Part shown: piece by piece, positions 56,907-64,000 of the stretch
Position numbering within the stretch: the first letter of the stretch is position 1
Layout of the letters: each line of letters opens with the position of its first letter
Assembly: GCF_001298105.1 (NCBI RefSeq)
Contig: NZ_LGJH01000164.1
Location: 62,001 to 126,000 of the forward strand
DNA length: 64,000 bases
Reading direction: 5' to 3'
DNA from: Novosphingobium sp. ST904
GTDB taxonomy: Bacteria > Pseudomonadota > Alphaproteobacteria > Sphingomonadales > Sphingomonadaceae
Program-made: the position numbers and the translations under genes
The notes under the pieces: model-generated
Told to the model about the DNA's origin: nothing
What the model saw: only the letters and a program-made list of their open reading frames with translations
Databases searched by the model: none

Positions 56907-56921
56907 CGATCCGTACGAAAA

Positions 56922-57578
56922 TCAGGTTGCCGGTTGCGGGTGATGCGGCACGAGGATCAGCGTGCGCCCCTCGACGCGCCAGCTCGCCAGCCGCGAAAGC
57001 AGGTTCATGCCGATGACGTTCTGGTCCTCCAGCCCCGGCGCGACCACCACGTCAAGCTGACGCGCGACGACGCTGCCGAAGCGCAGCTCATCGACCGTGC
57101 CGAGCCGGGCCGCGACCGTGCCGTTCGCGGTGCGCATCGCGATGTCCTGCCGCATGGTCTGCGGGCGGACTTCGGCACTATTCGCCACTCTAGGCGAGAT
57201 CGCGGTGAGCGTGGCGCCGGTATCGACGAGAAAATCGCCCTTCACGCCGTTGATCGTGGCCTTGACCCAGAAGTGACCGTCAGGCGCCATCGGCACGCGC
57301 GTTTCGCCGCCGCTCACGCTCTGGCGCGAAAGACCGAGCTCGGGCAGTTCGATGCCGGGAAGCGCAAAGTCGGCGCCGCTGGTGAGCCGGGTCGCCTGCG
57401 CCACGGTCAGCAGCAGGGCGGCCACGACGCCGAGGTTGCCCATGCCGCGAAGGAATCCGCCAAGCAACGGCAACGCGCCGCGCAGCAGACCGCCCAGCAC
57501 CGAGACGAAAATCGCCGCCAGCGCCAGTGCCAGCAAGGGCTGGCCGGCAAGGAAAGTCAGGAGTCCGGGAAAATCCAT
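56922..57578 (-). CDS. Membrane-anchored retropepsin-like aspartic protease (second of tandem pair)
   Basis: A 218-residue protein of the TIGR02281-type retropepsin clan. N-terminal transmembrane helices (LLALALAAIFVSVLGGLLRG and LGVVAALLLTVAQA) are followed by a periplasmic-type protease domain: GHFWVKATINGVKGDFLVDT, where the catalytic motif is DTGAT, and NVIGMNLLSRLASWRVEGRT at the end. One DTG per chain means a homodimer is needed for activity. The ATG at 57578 begins the first helix. It lies 43 bases after its paralogue. Confidence 0.87.
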   Translation of the reverse strand: MDFPGLLTFLAGQPLLALALAAIFVSVLGGLLRGALPLLGGFLRGMGNLGVVAALLLTVAQATRLTSGADFALPGIELPELGLSRQSVSGGETRVPMAPDGHFWVKATINGVKGDFLVDTGATLTAISPRVANSAEVRPQTMRQDIAMRTANGTVAARLGTVDELRFGSVVARQLDVVVAPGLEDQNVIGMNLLSRLASWRVEGRTLILVPHHPQPAT

Positions 57579-57621
57579 TACCCGATCATGCCATGAACAT
57601 GCTGTCGGAACGCTGACGGAA

Positions 57622-58257
57622 TCACGTTCCCCGCCCATTGCGGGGAACGAGGATCAGCCGGTCTCCCTCGACCCGCCAACTGGCCAGCCGGGACAGCAGG
57701 TTCATGCCGATGACGTTGGTTTCCACTTCGTTGTCAGGGCCGATGGCGACGGGCAGGTCGCGGGCGGAGATCGACCCGAAATCCAGTGAGCCGGCCGTCG
57801 CCATACGCGCGACGATGGTGCCATTGGCCGTATCGAGCATCACGCCCCGGTCACCGGCATCGGGTTCGATCCCTGCGCGCGCGGCGACCGATTTCGAGAT
57901 GCCGGTATAGGTCGCCCCGGTATCGACCAGGAAATCAACCGGCTCGCCCTGGAGCCGGGCCTGTATCCAGTAATGACCGTCCGCTCGAAGCGGCACGATG
58001 GTTTCGCTGCCTTCGATCGAGGGCGGCCGGGGCTCGTCCAGCCAGAGCGCCGCTTCCGAGCGCGTATTGTGCAGGGCCACTTGCGCTACCGTCAGCAGGA
58101 GCGCGGCGATCAGGCCGAAGTGGGAGAGATTGCGCAAGGCATGGCCGAGCCGGGGACGGCGGGCCGCCAGCATCCCGGCCAGCACGGCCACGAGGATGGC
58201 GCCGATCGTCAGCGCCAGCAGCGGCTGCCGGTAAAGCAGCCCGCCGAGTTCATCCAC
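57622..58257 (-). CDS. Membrane-anchored retropepsin-like aspartic protease (first of tandem pair)
   Basis: A 211-residue protein with the same plan as its downstream neighbour: two N-terminal membrane helices (LLALTIGAILVAVLAGML, FGLIAALLLTVAQ), then GHYWIQARLQGEPVDFLVDT with DTGAT, and the same ending NVIGMNLLSRLASWRVEGDR. The pair are clearly tandem duplicates. I chose the GTG at 58257, 2 bases after the cca stop. Single-DTG enzymes dimerise. Heterodimerisation of the two copies is possible but not shown. Confidence 0.86.
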   Translation of the reverse strand: MDELGGLLYRQPLLALTIGAILVAVLAGMLAARRPRLGHALRNLSHFGLIAALLLTVAQVALHNTRSEAALWLDEPRPPSIEGSETIVPLRADGHYWIQARLQGEPVDFLVDTGATYTGISKSVAARAGIEPDAGDRGVMLDTANGTIVARMATAGSLDFGSISARDLPVAIGPDNEVETNVIGMNLLSRLASWRVEGDRLILVPRNGRGT

Positions 58258-58259
58258 GT

Positions 58260-59432
58260 TCAAGAAGCTTGCCCGGCGAGTTCCGCGTCGAGCAGTTCCG
58301 AAATCCGCGCTTCGCCGGGGAAGCCTTCCGCCACCCAGCGCTCTTCCACCTGCCGCAGCACGCGGGCGACCTCGGGCCCGGCACCCACGCCGCGGGCGAC
58401 GATCTGGCCGCCTTTCAGCGGAAACTGCGGCACGTTCCAGCCCGTCAAGGCGGTGCAATCGGCGCCTGCGATCAACAACCGGTCAAGCGCGCCGTCCATG
58501 CCGAGGCGATAGGCAAGGGCGCGCGGCTCGCCGGGGGCTCCGTTTCGCGCAGCGGCGACCGCGAGGCGCTTCTTCTGGGCGCCGGAGAGACGGAAGCGCG
58601 AGGCGACCTGTTCGGCCAGTGGCACTTGCGCGGGCAGCAGCGCGGCAAGGCGACGGACCGGATCGGGCCCGGCAGCCTGCGCCCGTTCGGCGGCGATGAG
58701 CGCGGCGAGGGCGGCGGTGTCGGCCTCTGGCAGGATCACTTCCAGCACGCCCAGTTCCGCCATGCGCTGCACGGTCGGCGCCGGGTCGGGCAGGCCGAGC
58801 AGGTTCATCATTTCCATGCCCACACGCTCGCGCGAGAGACCCTTGAGCGTGGGCGCGAGCTCGGAGCAGGCGCTTTCGGCTTCCTCGTTTGCCGGGGTGG
58901 TTCCGAACCGGGCCTGGAAGCGGAAGTAGCGCAGGATGCGCAAGTGATCCTCGCGGATGCGCTGACGGGCATCGCCGATGAAGCGCACGCGCCGGGCGGA
59001 GAGGTCCTCAAGCCCGCCGAACCAGTCGAACAGCTCTCCGCCCACCGGATCGGCATAGAGCGCGTTCATCGTGAAATCGCGGCGGGCCGCATCCTCGCGC
59101 CAGTCGGTGGCGAAAGCCACGGTAGCGCGGCGGCCGTCGGTCGAGACGTCGTGGCGCAAGGTGGTGATCTCCACCGGGCCGCCGGGGAGGACGGCAGTGA
59201 CGGTGCCATGATCGATGCCGGTGGGGACATGGCGGATGCCCGCTTCCTGCAGGCGGCGCATCGTTTCCTCGGGCGGAAGGACGGTGGCCATGTCGATGTC
59301 CTTCACCGGCTGGCCGAGCAGGGTGTCGCGCACGGCGCCGCCCACGTAGCGGGCATTTTCATGGCCCAGCGCGGCAACGAGCGCGGCGAGGTCTTCGCGG
59401 GCCATCCAGTCGGCGGTCAGTGTCTCAGTCAT
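58260..59432 (-). CDS. cca: CCA tRNA nucleotidyltransferase
   Basis: A 390-residue class II nucleotidyltransferase that adds or repairs the tRNA CCA end. Head motifs: YVGGAVRDTLLGQPVKDIDM with the catalytic DxD, TVAFATDWREDAARRDFTMN, then the neck motif IREDHLRILRYFRFQARFG, with EEDxxR-type nucleotide recognition replaced by an alphaproteobacterial variant. An Ala-rich C-terminal helical body follows. It overlaps the upstream Nudix gene by 8 bases. The poly(A) polymerase alternative is less likely because of length and motif order. Confidence 0.93.
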   Translation of the reverse strand: MTETLTADWMAREDLAALVAALGHENARYVGGAVRDTLLGQPVKDIDMATVLPPEETMRRLQEAGIRHVPTGIDHGTVTAVLPGGPVEITTLRHDVSTDGRRATVAFATDWREDAARRDFTMNALYADPVGGELFDWFGGLEDLSARRVRFIGDARQRIREDHLRILRYFRFQARFGTTPANEEAESACSELAPTLKGLSRERVGMEMMNLLGLPDPAPTVQRMAELGVLEVILPEADTAALAALIAAERAQAAGPDPVRRLAALLPAQVPLAEQVASRFRLSGAQKKRLAVAAARNGAPGEPRALAYRLGMDGALDRLLIAGADCTALTGWNVPQFPLKGGQIVARGVGAGPEVARVLRQVEERWVAEGFPGEARISELLDAELAGQAS

Positions 59433-60018
59433 TCCAGTTCAGCCTGCGGGCAAGATTGTGAAGGATGGCGCCGGTGACGCCCCAGATGCGGTGGTCGTGC
59501 CAGGTGATCTCGACGAAGGCGTGGCGGCCGCCTTCCCAGTCGATCCACCGGGTCTTCTGGTTTGCCGGATCGAGCACGAATTCGACAGGTGCCTCGAACC
59601 ATTGCGCGACTTCGGCCGGGTTGGGCCGGATTTCGAGATCGGGCGGAACCACGCCGATCACCGGCGTGATCTCGTATCCGCTGCCGGTGCGGTAGAGATC
59701 GCTGGTGCCGATCACCTGCACATCGCGCGGATGGATGCCGAGTTCTTCCTCCGCTTCGCGCAGGGCCGCCTCGACAGCGGTTTCGCCCGGATCGAGCCGG
59801 CCGCCGGGGAAGGCGATCTGCCCCGGATGCGCGCGCATGGTTGAAGGGCGGTGAAGCAGCAGCATGCCCGGGCGCGGGCGCTCCGTCAGCGCGATCAGCA
59901 CGGCGGCGGGCTTGAACGTCTCGATCTGGTGAATGCGCGGATCGATCCAGAGTTCGTCAGGCATGGTATCGTGCCCGGCTTCGAACCGTCGCGAAACATC
60001 GGCGAAGAGCGCGCTCAT
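59425..60018 (-). CDS. Nudix hydrolase of the CoA pyrophosphatase type
   Basis: A 197-residue pyrophosphatase. The full Nudix box GGRLDPGETAVEAALREAEE-ELGI follows the CoA-pyrophosphatase signature LLLHRPSTMRAHPGQIAFPG, which supports cleavage of CoA or its derivatives. It is one of a tight run: DUF1285 overlaps it by 4 bases upstream and cca by 8 bases downstream. The symbol nudL would be a guess. Confidence 0.92.
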   Translation of the reverse strand: MSALFADVSRRFEAGHDTMPDELWIDPRIHQIETFKPAAVLIALTERPRPGMLLLHRPSTMRAHPGQIAFPGGRLDPGETAVEAALREAEEELGIHPRDVQVIGTSDLYRTGSGYEITPVIGVVPPDLEIRPNPAEVAQWFEAPVEFVLDPANQKTRWIDWEGGRHAFVEITWHDHRIWGVTGAILHNLARRLNWND

Positions 60019-60560
60019 GAGGGAACCAGCCCGAAAGTCTCGCCCTGGCTGGAAACCGCAAGCTCGCCCCCGGCCAGCGCGATCTCCACGAGCTGGCCGT
60101 AAGTGCTGCGGTTCAGGCGGGCTTCGGCGCCGTTGCGCACGCCAAGATAGATCGCGGGCGTTTCCGGGTCGCCCTCGACGCGGATGGGATGTTCGCGCCC
60201 GGCAATCACGAGATCATCGGTGTTGAGGCGGAACACGAGCGAACCTTCGTCCTGCCGCACGTCCACGGCGATGAAAGCGGCATCCTCCACCTCGATCGAC
60301 AGCTTCTCGACCGGGGTGACCAGCCAGTGCCGGCCATCGGCTTCGCGCAGGATCAGCGACGCGAAGGCGCGGACCATGGCATGGCGCTGGATTTCGCCGC
60401 CCTGGTGGAACCAGCGACCATCGGCGCGGATCGTCATCTCGCTGTCGCCGGTGATCCGGGGGGACCAGTCGGCCACGGGGGGAAGCTTGCGGGCGGCCAG
60501 CAGGTCGGCCACCTGGGCAAGCGAAAGCGCGTTCAGTTCTGGCGGCGGTTCATAGGGCAT
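60015..60560 (-). CDS. DUF1285 family protein
   Basis: A 181-residue cytosolic protein. The family segments WSPRITGDSEMTIRADGRWF and HQGGEIQRHAMVRAFASLIL are clear, with VEDAAFIAVDVRQDEGSLVF and NTDDLVIAGREHPIRV after them. The function is unknown. It overlaps the CoA-type Nudix gene by 4 bases and leads the DUF1285-Nudix-cca-protease run, a neighbourhood I recall as common in alphaproteobacteria. Confidence 0.91.
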   Translation of the reverse strand: MPYEPPPELNALSLAQVADLLAARKLPPVADWSPRITGDSEMTIRADGRWFHQGGEIQRHAMVRAFASLILREADGRHWLVTPVEKLSIEVEDAAFIAVDVRQDEGSLVFRLNTDDLVIAGREHPIRVEGDPETPAIYLGVRNGAEARLNRSTYGQLVEIALAGGELAVSSQGETFGLVPS

Positions 60561-60603
60561 CGGTCTGCGATGCCAGATAGGGCCTGATACGCCAAGGTCC
60601 AGA

Positions 60604-60624
60604 GCGCGGGATCGTATCCCGCGC
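60604..60624. repeat. Perfect hairpin at the 3' end of the GNAT gene
   Basis: GCGCGGGAT-cgt-ATCCCGCGC, 9-bp perfect arms, lies 9 bases after the GNAT stop (minus strand). There is no T-run. It may slow or end the GNAT transcript ahead of DUF1285. Confidence 0.6.
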
Positions 60625-60633
60625 CGGAGCGAA

Positions 60634-61152
60634 TTATCGCAGCCAGGGCCCCAGCATGCCTTCGCGCGGCAGGACCGCGGGATTGTCGCAGCGGACCAGC
60701 AGGCGATGCCGCTCGAACGGGCCGGGCATGTTCCAGCCTTGCGTCCATTCGTTGGTATAGCCCCAGAAGCGGCCGTAGTACTCGGGATCGCCGACCATGA
60801 CCTGCGGCAGCGGCGCGCGCGAGTCGATACCGGCCATCGCCGCCGACATCAGCGCCTGGCCGAATCCCTGTCCCTGATGTCCGGGCATGACGGCGACCGG
60901 GCCGACCATGATCATCGGATGGGCGCGGCCCTCCGGATCGTTGAGCGCGACCGGCCAGCACTGGATCGTGCCGACGAGCATTTCATCGGCGTCGAGCGCC
61001 GCGAAGCTCAGGCCCGGCAGCCATTCCACGCCTTCGCGAACCTTGTAGGCGGTGCGCTGGTGTCGCTCGGGCTCGAACGCGCTATCGAGGAGAGCCTCGA
61101 CGAGAACGGGGTCGACATTGTCGAGCGGAATAAGGGTGGCAGTCTGGGACAT
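60634..61152 (-). CDS. GNAT-family N-acetyltransferase
   Basis: A 172-residue single GNAT domain. The acetyl-CoA pyrophosphate loop is VAVMPGHQGQGFGQALMSAA (Q/R-x-x-G-x-G/A), preceded by strand IMVGPVAV and followed by QVMVGDPEYYGRFWGYTNEW, the PEYY.RFG-like motif of the YhbS subgroup. The ATG at 61152 is the first Met before the conserved domain. The acceptor is unknown. Confidence 0.9.
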   Translation of the reverse strand: MSQTATLIPLDNVDPVLVEALLDSAFEPERHQRTAYKVREGVEWLPGLSFAALDADEMLVGTIQCWPVALNDPEGRAHPMIMVGPVAVMPGHQGQGFGQALMSAAMAGIDSRAPLPQVMVGDPEYYGRFWGYTNEWTQGWNMPGPFERHRLLVRCDNPAVLPREGMLGPWLR

Positions 61153-61217
61153 GGCGCGGGCCGATAGGGTCGGCACGCGCTTTTGTCGATTCAATTCGGA
61201 ATCCGGCGAAAGTCCGG

Positions 61218-62399
61218 TCAGGACTTCGGGGTCAGCTTCAGCAGGTGCCCGGAAGCATCGGCGGGGCCGTCCTCGAGCAGCCAGATCGTGCCGTCCAGGC
61301 CCTGTTCGATCTCGCGGATGCGGTTGTCGAGCGGGTAGCGCGCTTCCTCGGTGGCTTTTTCCCCGTCGATCCGCACGCGCACCAGTCCCGGAACGGTGAA
61401 GGAGGCGATCAGGACCTGGTCCTTCCACTGGGGGAACAGGGCGCCGGTGTAGAAGATGAAGTCGCCCGGCGCGATAACGGGGTTCCAGCTTATCGCGGGC
61501 GCGGCAAGATCAGGGCGGGTGGCATGGCGCGGGATCGGCTTGCCGTCATAGTGATCGCCGTCCGACACCAGCGGCCAGCCGTAGTTCTGTCCCGGCTTCA
61601 CGAGATTGAGTTCGTCGCCGCCCGCCGGGCCGTGCTCCAGATCCCAGAGCCGCCCCTCGCCGTCGAAGGCCAGGCCCAGCACGTTGCGGTGGCCGTAGGA
61701 CCAGATCTGGTCGGTCGGCGCGCCCTTGTCCGCATAAGGATTGCCAGGCGCGGGAGTGCCATCGGGCAGGAGGCGGACGATCTTTCCGAGATTGGTGCCG
61801 AGATCCTGTGCGGGCGTGAATTTCTGCCGTTCGCCGGAACTGACGAACAGGTACTTGCCATCCGGCGAGAAGGCGATGCGGTGCGAATAGTGGCCCTGTC
61901 CCTTCACCTTGGGCACCTGCCGCCAGATCACCGAGAGGCCTTCGATCGCGCAACTCGCCGGCTGGGGGCAGGAGAGGGTGCCCCGGCCGACCACGGCGCC
62001 CCGCGTGTCTCCGGCGCCGGCTTCGGCCCAGCTCAGGTAGATCACCCGGCCGTTCAGGGTAGGGCCGCTCTGCCCCGGGGCGAAGGCTACGTCGCCAAGG
62101 CCGCCCTGGCCGCCGTAAGCGACTTTCGGCGCGCCCGAGACGGTGCCCGGCGTGCCATCCGCCAGGCGCAGCCTGATCGTGCCCTTCTTCTCGGTGACGA
62201 TCATCGCGCCCGTTGCCCTGTCGATGGCCATGGCCCAGGGCTCGTCGAAACCGGCGACCTGTTCGACCTTGAACGGGGGTTCTGCGGATGTTTCCGCCGA
62301 AGCCTTCTCCCCGGTGGCCGCCGCGCCGCAGCTTGCCAGCACGAGCGCGACGGGCGATACCGCCGCAACGAAGGGTCTGGAGATCACCCGCTTGGTCAT
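61218..62399 (-). CDS. PQQ-dependent aldose sugar dehydrogenase-like lipoprotein
   Basis: A 393-residue six-bladed propeller of the soluble glucose dehydrogenase/YliI type. A signal peptide with lipobox LASC (PVALVLASC) anchors it in the envelope. Motifs include GFDEPWAMAIDRATGAMIVT, YSHRIAFSPDGKYLFVSSGE, the conserved YGHRNVLGLAFDGEGRLWDL, and HGPAGGDELNLVKPGQNYGW, which lines the cofactor and calcium site. The start overlaps the rnhB start inside the palindrome CATG at 62397-62400. No PQQ synthesis genes are in the window. Confidence 0.91.
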   Translation of the reverse strand: MTKRVISRPFVAAVSPVALVLASCGAAATGEKASAETSAEPPFKVEQVAGFDEPWAMAIDRATGAMIVTEKKGTIRLRLADGTPGTVSGAPKVAYGGQGGLGDVAFAPGQSGPTLNGRVIYLSWAEAGAGDTRGAVVGRGTLSCPQPASCAIEGLSVIWRQVPKVKGQGHYSHRIAFSPDGKYLFVSSGERQKFTPAQDLGTNLGKIVRLLPDGTPAPGNPYADKGAPTDQIWSYGHRNVLGLAFDGEGRLWDLEHGPAGGDELNLVKPGQNYGWPLVSDGDHYDGKPIPRHATRPDLAAPAISWNPVIAPGDFIFYTGALFPQWKDQVLIASFTVPGLVRVRIDGEKATEEARYPLDNRIREIEQGLDGTIWLLEDGPADASGHLLKLTPKS

Positions 62400-63030
62400 G
62401 TCGTTTGAATCCCTGTCTGGTAGTGGTCGTTCCGGTGCCGGCCGTCTTGTCATCGGTGTGGACGAGGCGGGCCGGGGGCCGCTGGCCGGTCCGGTCGTGG
62501 CGGGCGCGGTGGTGCTGTGCAAGCCCCGGCCTTCCGGGCTGGACGATTCCAAGAAGCTCACCGGCAAGCGCCGCGCGGTGCTGGAAACGACGATCAAGCG
62601 CCGCTGCCGTTGGGCCGTGGGCGTCGTGGAGGTCGATGAGATCGACCGTCTCAACATCTTCGGGGCCACCATGCTGGCGATGACCCGCGCCGTTTCCGCG
62701 CTTTGCGCCGGGCTGGACGAGGAGCCGCACGAGGTGCTGATCGACGGCAATCTGACACCGGCGGGCCGCACTGCCGACTGGCGCTGGCAGGCCCGCGCCA
62801 TCGTGGGCGGGGACGCGATCGAGCCCTGCATCTCGGCGGCGTCGATCATCGCCAAGGAGCACCGCGACCGGCTGATGCGCGAACTGGCGCTGGCGCACCC
62901 CCACTATGGCTGGGAGCGCAACGCCGGTTACGGTACGGCACAGCACCTGGAGGCATTGCGCCGCCACGGGCCTACCCCGCATCACCGCCGCAGCTTTGCG
63001 CCGGTCGCGCAGTTGGAGATGGCTTTATGA
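62398..63030 (+). CDS. rnhB: Ribonuclease HII
   Basis: A 210-residue enzyme that cuts RNA in RNA-DNA hybrids and removes single ribonucleotides. The signature VIGVDEAGRGPLAGPVVAGA carries the catalytic Asp-Glu pair, LDDSKKLTGKRR follows, then VLIDGNLTP and IISAASIIAKEHRDRLM-type segments (here ISAASIIAKEHRDR). The ATG at 62398 shares bases with the divergent dehydrogenase start. About 15 residues precede the conserved strand. It ends just before the SDR gene on the same strand. Confidence 0.95.
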   Translation: MSFESLSGSGRSGAGRLVIGVDEAGRGPLAGPVVAGAVVLCKPRPSGLDDSKKLTGKRRAVLETTIKRRCRWAVGVVEVDEIDRLNIFGATMLAMTRAVSALCAGLDEEPHEVLIDGNLTPAGRTADWRWQARAIVGGDAIEPCISAASIIAKEHRDRLMRELALAHPHYGWERNAGYGTAQHLEALRRHGPTPHHRRSFAPVAQLEMAL

Positions 63031-63043
63031 CGGGATCGATGAC

Positions 63044-63958
63044 GTGACGGGCTTCACCGCTGCCGACGTTCCGGGGCAGGCCGGCAAATGCTTCCTCGTC
63101 ACCGGCGCCAACACTGGCCTCGGCTTCGAGACCACCCGGGTTCTGGCGGCGCGCGGCGCCCGGGTGCTGCTCGCCTGCCGCAGCGAGGAGAGGGCGCGGG
63201 ACGCGATGGAACGCATCCGCATGGAACTGCCCGGCGCCAACCTCGCCTTCGTGCCGCTGGACCAGGCCGACCTGTTCAGCGTGCGCGAGTGTGCCGAGCA
63301 AGTCGCACGCGACGAGCCGCGCCTCGATGTGCTGGTGAACAATGCCGGCGTCATGGTGCCGCCGCTCGAACGCACGGTGCAGGGGCACGAACTGCAGTTC
63401 GGGGTGAACCACCTTGCTCCTTTCGCGCTGACCGGGCTGCTGCTTCCCAAATTGTCGGAAGCGCCCGGCGCGCGCGTGGTGATTACCGCCAGCCTCGCGC
63501 ACATGCGGGGGCGGATCGACTGGGACGACCTCGACGCACACCGGAGCTACAAGGCGCGGCAGCGTTATGGCGACAGCAAGCTGGCGAACCTTCTCCATCT
63601 CCTGGAACTGGACCGCAGGTTACGCGCCGCCGGTTCTCCGGTGCGCGCAATGGCCTGCCATCCCGGCATCGCCGAGACCGAACTGGGGCGCCATTCGCTG
63701 GGGTTCCGGCTGCTGTTCCCGGTTGCGGGCATCGTGCTCAACACGGCGGAGGAAGGCGCCTGGCCAACGCTCCAGGCGGCGACGGACCCGGATGCCGGGG
63801 CGGGTCAATACTTCGGGCCCCGGCGGTTTGGAGGCATGTCCGGTCCTTCGGGCGTAGCGAAGCGCAATGCCTCCGCACGCGACGGCGCCGCTGCGCGAAG
63901 GCTCTGGGAAGTCAGCGTGCAGATGACGGGCATCGATTGCGGCCTTGCCGGGTTTTGA
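63044..63958 (+). CDS. Short-chain dehydrogenase/reductase, retinol-dehydrogenase-like
   Basis: A 304-residue SDR. The Rossmann motif is FLVTGANTGLGFETTRVLA (TGxxxGxG), followed by LVNNAGVMVPP, the catalytic Ser in VVITASLAHMRGRI, and RYGDSKLANLLHL for YxxxK. Chain length and the Gly-Asn-Thr-Gly loop place it near the retinol dehydrogenase/protochlorophyllide reductase-like group. I chose the GTG at 63044, 14 bases after rnhB; no ATG lies close in frame. The substrate is unknown. Confidence 0.88.
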   Translation: MTGFTAADVPGQAGKCFLVTGANTGLGFETTRVLAARGARVLLACRSEERARDAMERIRMELPGANLAFVPLDQADLFSVRECAEQVARDEPRLDVLVNNAGVMVPPLERTVQGHELQFGVNHLAPFALTGLLLPKLSEAPGARVVITASLAHMRGRIDWDDLDAHRSYKARQRYGDSKLANLLHLLELDRRLRAAGSPVRAMACHPGIAETELGRHSLGFRLLFPVAGIVLNTAEEGAWPTLQAATDPDAGAGQYFGPRRFGGMSGPSGVAKRNASARDGAAARRLWEVSVQMTGIDCGLAGF

Positions 63959-63976
63959 GGTGCCGGATTTTAAGGC

Positions 63977-63995
63977 GCCGGATTCTGAATCCGGC
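63977..63995. repeat. Perfect palindrome after the SDR gene
   Basis: GCCGGATTC-t-GAATCCGGC, 9-bp arms around a single T, 19 bases after the SDR stop. A partial copy (TGCCGGATTT) lies just upstream. The window ends before any T-run could be seen. Confidence 0.5.
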
Positions 63996-64000
63996 ATGGC

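Overview
The window is a high-GC chromosomal segment of an alphaproteobacterium, most likely a sphingomonad close to Novosphingobium (inference from gene content and order; no 16S rRNA is present). Supporting signs are a lipoprotein- and TonB-receptor-rich envelope, the hisG-hisD-nusB-thiL run, the pckA / chvI-chvG-hprK-rapZ-EIIA-HPr locus with a truncated HPr kinase, aerobic CobS, and a K+-independent type proton pyrophosphatase. It is dense housekeeping chromosome with very short intergenic gaps; no gap exceeds about 230 bases. There is no CRISPR array, rRNA operon, insertion sequence or prophage.

Layout. 1-9229 (minus): a cellulose synthesis operon read BcsR/P-like, BcsQ, BcsA joined in frame to BcsB, BcsC, then a BcsD-like protein cut by the window edge. 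9455-11694 (minus): infA, maf, a short RNase E/G-like protein, yacG and tRNA-Phe with its terminator. 11916-19355 (plus): a TonB-dependent receptor, uvrC and an M1 aminopeptidase. 19392-27247 (minus): a JmjC-like cupin, a CelD/BcsL-type acyltransferase, hppA, then hisG-hisD-nusB-thiL. 27350-34482: bolA, a J-domain protein and cobS, with a roughly 5 kb HxlR-controlled operon of three glutathione transferases, two VOC proteins, DUF1428 and a START-like protein set between the J-protein and cobS. 34591-40309: truA, a cupin, fmt, recR, def, rmuC and a META-domain lipoprotein. 40359-47585: a SpoU-type RNA methylase, the HPr/EIIA/RapZ/HprK/ChvG/ChvI regulatory operon, and pckA divergent from it. 47718-54456: a small EF-hand protein, a DUF885 Tat protein, an alpha/beta hydrolase, two tandem cysteine desulfurases with a [2Fe-2S] ferredoxin, and a DUF4349 lipoprotein. 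54575-64000: parC, two tandem membrane retropepsin-like proteases, cca, a CoA-type Nudix hydrolase, DUF1285, a GNAT protein, a PQQ-type sugar dehydrogenase lipoprotein, rnhB and a short-chain dehydrogenase.

How the genes work together. The bcs genes would synthesise and export cellulose under c-di-GMP control, because the PilZ residues are present. ChvG/ChvI with HprK, EIIA and HPr form the alphaproteobacterial envelope-stress/PTS regulatory unit next to the gluconeogenic gene pckA. The HxlR operon looks like an inducible glutathione and glyoxalase-fold detoxification module.

A caution applies to the whole window. Thirteen single-base frameshifts (twelve losses, one gain) interrupt otherwise intact genes between about 0.5 and 47.4 kb, including hisD, pckA, hppA, thiL and chvG. 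In every case one base restores a full-length, family-like protein. I read these as sequence errors rather than pseudogenes, and I give full-length coordinates with the site of each shift.
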